Positions 58,467 through 64,000 of a stretch of 64,000 nucleotides of DNA are shown here, in pieces (positions within the stretch are counted from its first letter, which is position 1; each line of letters opens with the position of its first letter). Below the pieces are notes generated by a model that saw only the letters and a program-made list of their open reading frames with translations, did not search any database and was not told the origin of the DNA. Made by a program: the position numbers and the translations under genes. Source of the DNA: Heloderma charlesbogerti (taxonomy: Eukaryota > Chordata > Lepidosauria > Squamata > Helodermatidae); the NCBI GenBank assembly GCA_026122225.1, contig JANEZZ010001513.1, positions 1,860,001 through 1,924,000 on the forward strand. Direction: 5' to 3'.

Positions 58467-58485
58467 TGGCACCCAGATGGGACTC
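58467..58485 (+). other. Primer binding site, lysine-tRNA-like
   Basis: TGGCACCCAGATGGGACTC starts five bases after the LTR. It resembles the complement of the 3' end of tRNA-Lys (type 1,2) with two or three differences and one base missing. Proline tRNA, common in gammaretroviruses, fits less well. Confidence 0.55.
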
Positions 58486-58685
58486 CCTGTGTGACCTGGG
58501 TGCTGGGCAAACACTGGATCAACCCAAGCGGAGGGCGCCCTGGACCTTGTTTGGTTCACCGTGAGGTTTGAGGCAGCTGTTGCCTGGCAACCCGGCTAGC
58601 AAAGGACTCCTAAAGAGACGAGGCGAGTGGCGGTCTTTTGGAGGACAGGACGCTATCTGAGGGGTCGTTATTAAGGCTACACCAT

Positions 58686-58694
58686 GAGGTAAGT
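58686..58694 (+). other. Retroviral major splice donor candidate
   Basis: GAG|GTAAGT, a perfect donor, in the leader between the primer binding site and gag; expected position for the donor of spliced env RNA. Confidence 0.55.
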
Positions 58695-58828
58695 CAAATC
58701 CGCACTGTCTGAGCTGTTTGGGGAGTGAAACTCTCCGAATCTTGTCCAATTGGGCCTTGCTTAAGCAGCAATTGAATGAGAAAAAAATAATAATATAGGG
58801 CTGGCGGGGGGGGGGATTGGGACGGTCC

Positions 58829-58987
58829 ATGGAACAGAACAGCCGAGACCCATTGGGATGCATGCTTAGGAATTTTAAGCTGTTCAAGCTGGATTATGGT
58901 GTTGAAATGACAAAAGAAGAGCTCATAAAATTTTGTAACACAGAATTAGTAATGTTTAGTGTCAGATGGCCGACTAGGGGAAGTTGA
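58829..58987 (+). pseudogene. ERV gag, matrix N-terminal remnant
   Basis: ATG at 58829 opens 52 codons ending in TGA at 58985-58987. The peptide shows LGCMLRNFKLFKLDYGVEMT and FCNTELVMFSVRWPTRGS, the usual N-terminal pattern of gammaretroviral matrix. A further matrix-like piece (WDQFPYIDA) follows near 59038 after stops. No myristoylation glycine at position 2 in this copy (Glu). Confidence 0.7.
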
Positions 58988-59339
58988 GAAAAGAATGTTG
59001 TGTCCAAGGTTTAGAATAAAGTGACTGTTGATAAGCATTGGGATCAGTTTCCTTATATTGATGCTTAAATGTTGGGGAAAAAATCCTACTTGGATAAGAA
59101 AATATGAAGGTCAGTATTGTAAAGTCATGATGGTATGCTCCGAGATGAAGCCCAAAGCCCTTGTTCTCCCTGACTCAAGCCCCACGGAAGGAGCTTGGAG
59201 ATTAAGAGATCCTGCCCAAGGCTCCCTGGGTTTTCCCTGCCCTATTCGGCCTGTTAGGTTGGGAGGAGAGGTTGCTGGAAGAGGGAGGGAAGCCCTTCCT
59301 CCGCGGAGAATCCATCTGTTACATCCCTGCGTCTCGCTC

Positions 59340-60340
59340 CTTCTATGTTGAAAAATCCTCCACTGTGTTCAAGTTTGTTAGAGGAAGCAAGAACAGCTGA
59401 GAAAGTTGTAAACTCTGAAGAAAGAGATTTGATTGAAGTCTTAAAGACTGTGGCAAAATTTAAAAACAAAGACAGAGCAAGCTCTTAAAATGTCTGGGTC
59501 TGTGTGAGCTTATCTCTGCCAGTCTACTGAGAGCAGAGCTAAGAGCGGGTTGCCTGGCCCCACTAGAAGATGTCTGTGAGGACCTAATAGAAACAGTAAG
59601 ATTTGCAAAAGAATTGCCCAAGTTAAAGCACCACAGCTGGAAAGCTGAGCAGTACTGCTCTGTTCTTATCTGTTGAGGAATCTACAGGAGATGTAAAGTT
59701 ACACCTTCCCCTTTTGAACTAATGAAGAGACAGAGCCTTTGCTAAAAACATCCCTTTTTTATTGCCCAACGCCTCCTTTGTTTGGATCCATTATTGTTTA
59801 GACTTTTGAGAGGCACTCTGCACATGGACTGAAACTTTAGACTGTTAGAGATTTGCCATGAACAGTACTGTGAGGCTTGTCATAGCCTTAAACTCCGGTT
59901 GTTGTAGATTGTGTGTTTGTTTGTGATCAGCTCAGTGTACAGTTTGATGGGTAACTTCAACATTCAGATAAAAAGCTGCATTTCCAAGGCTTTGATTTCA
60001 TTTACCCTAATGAAGTATACAGATGCAAATTGCTAGATATTCACAGACTACAAAGGAAACAGCCTTCAAAAAGTTCAAAGAGAAACTACAAAAGTTAGTT
60101 TCCATTTAGAAAAAAGGGGGCAGTAAGTTCTCTTAAGAGGTGAGAGAGGAAAATTCCCCCCCTTCTCCTGTGGCACCTCTAAGCCCAGATGTGCTTCTAA
60201 AGCCTGAGAAAGTTTCTGCCCCACGTGTTCCAGCTCTTTCTCAAAATCTGAACTGTTTGGACACACAATATGCTCAGAGGCAAACCTGACACTCTGTGAA
60301 AATTCATGAAGTGTGGAGTTGCCGATGCAAAAATGGTGGC
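59340..60340 (+). pseudogene. ERV gag, degraded middle region
   Basis: Open pieces without clear domain at 59340-59490, and a proline-rich segment near 60150-60260 (PPSPVAPLSPDVLLKPEKVS) of the kind between matrix and capsid. Capsid and nucleocapsid zinc knuckles were not recognised. Confidence 0.45.
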
Positions 60341-61121
60341 TTAAAACTTTTTGCATATATGAAAATGCCCTTCCCCTGATCTTAATGGGCCCTGACTATG
60401 CAGCCGGAGGAACAGTATGATTGCTAGATCTGCTCCACCATGCCCTACGATGCAAAAAAATGTTTTTCAGCCATGGTGTTAGATTTCAATGGTGTGAAGC
60501 AGAAAAGGCAGGAAAAAAAAGGAAGCAGATAAAAGGCTAGACAAAATGTAGCTTTGATTGCAGTGGCAGTCACAAGACGAGTCCCTGATTAAATAAAGGC
60601 TTGAAGAAGAATTTCAGAACTCAGAGAAAGAACATTTGTGGGGAAAAAGCATGGCAGTAGTTGCCCCCAAAATGAATTGCCTCCAGGGTGAATTAGAAGC
60701 AGCTGATGCCTAGAGCCCATCACTTAGAAGTAGCCACAACGATGTAAAAGTTCTTTAAGATGAGAAAATATGACTAAAAAGAAAAGGGAGCTTATCCCAA
60801 ATGTGTGTTGTTGAGATTAATGTAAGGCAGGAAGGTTTAAAAAGTGAGTTTCTGTTAAGACAATAGCAAACAGCCTAATTTGCAGAAAAGGCAAGTAAAG
60901 AGTTAAAGCTGGTTAAAGTTAAAGCCGAAACCTCCACCCTGAAGGGCTGCTTGGCTCTGAAGAACCCTTTAGTTACAATAAAAGTTAAAAAGAGACTGAA
61001 ACCTTTAATTGACTTGATTATAGAAAGAAGGCGAAGCCCCTGTATGAAGCTTTGACAAAAATATTACCCACTACGAGTGGACAATTGAAATAAAAAGGCT
61101 TATCTTAAACTGAAGCAAGTC

Positions 61122-61780
61122 TTGATCCTATATCTGAGCACAGACTTAGAGCCAATGTACTCCCTGGCTGAAAATGAAGAAGTCCTTGAATATAAGGCAA
61201 AGCAAACTGAAGATAGATGGTGGGTAGTCCCAAGAGGCAAAGTTCGTACCCAAGCCTCTTTTGAGTTTTATAGTAAGAGACTTGCACCAGACTACGCATT
61301 TAAGAAGAACTGCGATAGAAGATCTACTCGTGAGACACATTGTAGTCCCAAGATTATATGTTAAAATCCAGAGAGCAGTGGCTAATTTCCCTTTGTGCCT
61401 CGAAAACAATCCAAAGATGTTTAAGCCCCCAGCTCAAATAAGAAGTCGCCCATGGGCTTACTATCCTTTTCAGAGACTTCAAATTGACTTTTCAGACTTA
61501 CCCCAGATTCATGGCTATCGGTACCTGCTAGTAATAGTAAACCAATTGACCAGATGGGTTGAGGCATACCCAACTCGCATAGACAGTAGCCAAGATCTTG
61601 TTAAAAAAGTAGTTCCTAAGTTCCTGTTACCTGAAGAGATTAAATCCAATCAGAGGCCCCATTTTGTTGGACAAGTGACACAAGCAGAGGCCCAGGCATT
61701 ACAAATGAACTGGAAGCTACACCCTCTTGGAAACCTCAATCTTCAAGTCAAGTTGAGAGGATGAATCGCACCCTATAGTC
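61122..61780 (+). pseudogene. ERV pol, RNase H end and integrase
   Basis: The frame from 61122 carries a WWVVPRGKV segment of the junction before integrase. Frame 61261-61764 carries the integrase N-terminal zinc region (HQTTH present, the first Cys of the CxxC pair changed) and catalytic core: LQIDFSDLPQIHGYRYLLVI has the first Asp. At the second Asp position the copy reads SNQRPHF, so that catalytic residue is missing. A frameshift follows near 61730. Confidence 0.85.
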
Positions 61781-61781
61781 A

Positions 61782-62344
61782 ATGCTTACTAAAATTTGTT
61801 CAGAGACTAAGTTGAAATGGCCACAGGCCTTGCCAATCGCCTTGACTCGAATACGGTGCACCCTCAGGGGAAGTATTAAATTGACACCCTTTGAAATGTT
61901 ATATGGGTGCCCACCTCAGATATTACCTATGGCTGATAGCTTAAATGTGAATTTCAAAGTAAGAGCTTTAGAGATCTAAGAATATGTTACTGCCTTGCAG
62001 TCTGTTTTGTCTTGTCTTCACAGGTTCGCAGCACCATACCAATCCTTGCCTTTGGATGCTCCAGTGCATAATTTCAGTCCTGGTGATTGGGTGCTGATCC
62101 GGTCCTAGAAAGATGAACCACTTACTGAGAAGTGGAAGGGTCTGTTTCAAGTTCTACTCACCACTCACACGGCTGTAAAGGTCGCTGGGGGAAAGAAGTG
62201 GATCCATCACACCCGCGTAAAGGCATCACCTGCACCAGAGAGGGTCACACCGGAAGCTGACCCACCTGAAGGCCACCGCTGGAGTAGCAAACCACCAGAG
62301 GGACTAAAGTATTTGTTCAGGAGAGAGCAATCTCCTGATGCTTA
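61782..62344 (+). pseudogene. ERV pol, integrase C-terminal part
   Basis: Frame 61782-61979 has LPIALTRIRCTL and FEMLYGCPPQI, then a stop near 61977. Another frame after it reads KWKGLFQVLLTTHTAVKVAG and WIHHTRVKASP, the C-terminal domain common to gammaretroviral integrases, with a stop at 62106-62108 just before it. Confidence 0.8.
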
Positions 62345-62832
62345 AACATGCATATTATTCTTTCCTTCTTAAGTCTAGTTGTTTTAACACTTCCCACTCA
62401 GGTAAAAGAAAACTAGTTTAAGAGACATGCTGAGCATATGTTTAGGCAAAATGGGGAGGATTCTATTCTTTACTACGAGCACCCATCAACTGTCAGAGAC
62501 TTCACTTTGTTGCCTGTCGACTAGAAAACCGCAAGTAATAGTTAGAGCTCTACAAAAAGAGGGCACTCTCTTTTCAAGGGTCCCTGATGAATTGAGCAAG
62601 ACTGAGTTTCGAAAGTTCAAATTCCAGACTTGCACCAGGGGAATGTGTTTTTGTTGTCAACATTCTGGTGTCTAGAATAATAAAGCCCTTAATTATAACA
62701 AGGCTAAACCTCTTTAGAAATTATTCGCAGTGCACAGATCGGTTTTAGCTTTGGGGAAGTTTTAATTCCTCCTATTCTTCTTCCATTAATCTCGGTGACA
62801 CTGATTTTGGCAGTCTTTACCCCGAATACCCT

Positions 62833-63317
62833 GTGTTCTCTTCCAATTATCCTGGGATAGGTAGCATATGCTCAGGTTGGCAGATGAGAGATCCCAACCT
62901 GTGGTTTTTCTTCGATGGATGGGCTACCAATTACCACCCTGAAAATTACCAATGTGTAGGGGTTGGGTATCTCACCATCCCAGTACAAGTGATAAAACCT
63001 CAATCTGAGAAAAGAAAGAGAGAGGTTAGAAGGATGGGGCAATTTGTAGGACAGATGGGTAAGAACTGTGATGACACTGTAATTATTGGAAAACAATTGT
63101 CAGATTCAGAACCAAACAGGGTAGGGGGCAGGCTAGTTACAGGATTGCTTACCCTGGGTTCATACCCAGGAATTATTGCACAAGAAAATAGAAAAAGCAT
63201 CCTAAGCCTCACTTGTCGTTTAGGGGAAACCATCAATGCCACAGCTATAATAATAAAGGCCATGCAATCTAAAATTAAAAATCTCATCCAGGAAGTGATC
63301 CTTAGTTATGGTTGACT
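62833..63317 (+). pseudogene. ERV env remnant
   Basis: Open for 160 codons to a TGA. It starts in what looks like the end of the surface subunit and has a basic run (KRKREV at a place where a furin-type site would be). It then shows a Gly/Leu-rich stretch LVTGLLTLGSYPGIIAQENR and a heptad-like helix ending MQSKIKNLIQEVI, as in a transmembrane subunit. Most of the surface subunit is gone, and no membrane anchor follows the stop at 63315. Confidence 0.6.
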
Positions 63318-63464
63318 TCCTGGCTCCCTGATTTTGCATGATTGAAACAACTTGTAATTGGCGCAGTTCTGTTTGTTATGATACTATTGATGATGGTTTG
63401 CGCCTTTAAGTGTGTAGTCCATTGCTGGACCAAAGAAAAGTAAGAGATTTAAGAAAAGCCTTTT

Positions 63465-63474
63465 GAGGGGGGAG
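63465..63474 (+). other. Polypurine tract
   Basis: GAGGGGGGAG directly before the 3' LTR, the site of plus-strand priming. Confidence 0.85.
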
Positions 63475-63932
63475 TGTTATAGAAATTTCAGTTGTAATAT
63501 GTCTGTTATCCCATGATTTTATAAGCTAGGCTATGTCTATTCTACCTCTGTGTGAGATTGCCATGCTAAACAAAGACACAGTGCCTTATCAGAGAATCAG
63601 GAATGCCAAGAATGTGTTTACATAGTACACAACTATCTCTCTGCTGTCTCTCTCTATGCATGCCTGAGTATGTAAAAGATGTTGTCTGTTTCCTGTCTCC
63701 CTTTCAGCTAGACAAAAAAGGTGGTAGAGAGCAGGCGTAAGACAGCCCCCAGAGACTTGTGTATATAAGCCTCTAGATCACATTATTTGATTGTGATCTT
63801 TGTTGGTGCGTTAGCCCCAAAGGTTGCCTTATTCTGCAGAATAAAATCATGTTGGACCAGATCTCTGCCTCCTCTCGTTCTTGGTAAACAAATTGGAAAG
63901 TCTACCATGGAAAGAACACAATTTTTGTAACA
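63475..63932 (+). repeat. 3' LTR
   Basis: 458 bp, same ends as the 5' LTR. Differences: TTGTAATATG for TTGGGATATG near 63495 (two bases), GATCTCTG for GATCGCTG near 63863, ACCATGG for ACCAGGG near 63908. Confidence 0.95.
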
Positions 63933-64000
63933 AAGTTACAGGAAGCCAGATTCCAGCTGAACATCAGGAAAAACTTCCTGTTAGAGCAATACGACAATGG
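63933..64000 (+). mobile_element. CR1 3' UTR, part downstream of the ERV
   Basis: AAGTTACAGGAAGCCAGATT and CAGCTGAACATCAGGAAAAA, typical of the CR1 3' UTR, cut off by the window end. Confidence 0.75.

Larger units (their letters stand above)
58004..63932 (+). mobile_element. Endogenous retrovirus, gammaretrovirus-like, defective
   Basis: Complete LTR-internal-LTR structure of 5.93 kb on the + strand. It has two 458-bp LTRs, primer binding site, splice donor, remnants of gag, pol (integrase) and env, and a polypurine tract. Target duplication is 4 bp: AACT (58000-58003) and AAGT (63933-63936), one base changed; 4 bp fits gammaretroviruses. I cannot recognise a protease or reverse transcriptase core; the internal region is about 5.0 kb, several kb short of an intact provirus. 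Every frame is interrupted. Confidence 0.92.

Noticed and set aside
60075..60356. Minus-strand open frame with EAHLGLEVP, reminiscent of an upstream ASPH segment
   Set aside because: It lies inside the provirus, opposite a proline-rich gag-like frame, has no splice sites and only a few residues agree.

Overview
The window is vertebrate nuclear DNA, almost certainly from a squamate reptile (lizard or snake). The evidence is its repeats: a Sauria SINE with a perfect 12-bp target duplication, a near full-length BovB (RTE) LINE, many decayed L2 and CR1 LINE pieces, a 5S rRNA-derived SINE head, and abundant hAT-like and Harbinger-like foldback MITEs. The species cannot be told from sequence alone.

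Only two host genes are visible, lying tail to tail. From position 1 to about 37 kb is the 3' part of CLVS1 (clavesin-1, a CRAL-TRIO phosphoinositide-binding protein of clathrin-coated vesicles). It is on the + strand, with its last three coding exons at 18306-18416, 23385-23620 and 36293-36374; splice sites and phases all fit. On the - strand the terminal coding exon of ASPH (aspartyl/asparaginyl beta-hydroxylase) lies at 42949-43099. It carries a His and an Arg that, counted back from the C terminus, fall at human positions 725 and 735 (iron and 2-oxoglutarate binding). As far as I know the two genes are also neighbours in human 8q12. Stop codons are 6.6 kb apart. The sequence beyond 43.1 kb is probably ASPH intron; no further ASPH exon was recognised.

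The rest is intronic or intergenic DNA built of mobile elements. From 1 to 47 kb it is a mosaic of L2/CR1 3' ends, tRNA-derived SINEs and MITEs. From 47 to 51.2 kb is a - strand BovB of nearly full length, broken by a short + strand BovB 3' end and by a 787-bp GC-rich foldback element (50068-50854) made of nested hairpins with an 8-bp target duplication. From 55.3 to 57.2 kb is a CR1 with ORF1 (coiled coil and esterase-like motifs) and an endonuclease remnant.

The window ends with an endogenous retrovirus (58004-63932) inserted in a CR1 3' end. Its two 458-bp LTRs differ at only 4 positions, yet gag, pol and env are wrecked by stops, frameshifts and deletions. This contrast, the 787-bp nested-hairpin foldback and the Harbinger-like hairpins in the probable 3' UTRs of both host genes are the points most worth a second look. 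No operon, CRISPR array, tRNA or rRNA gene was seen.
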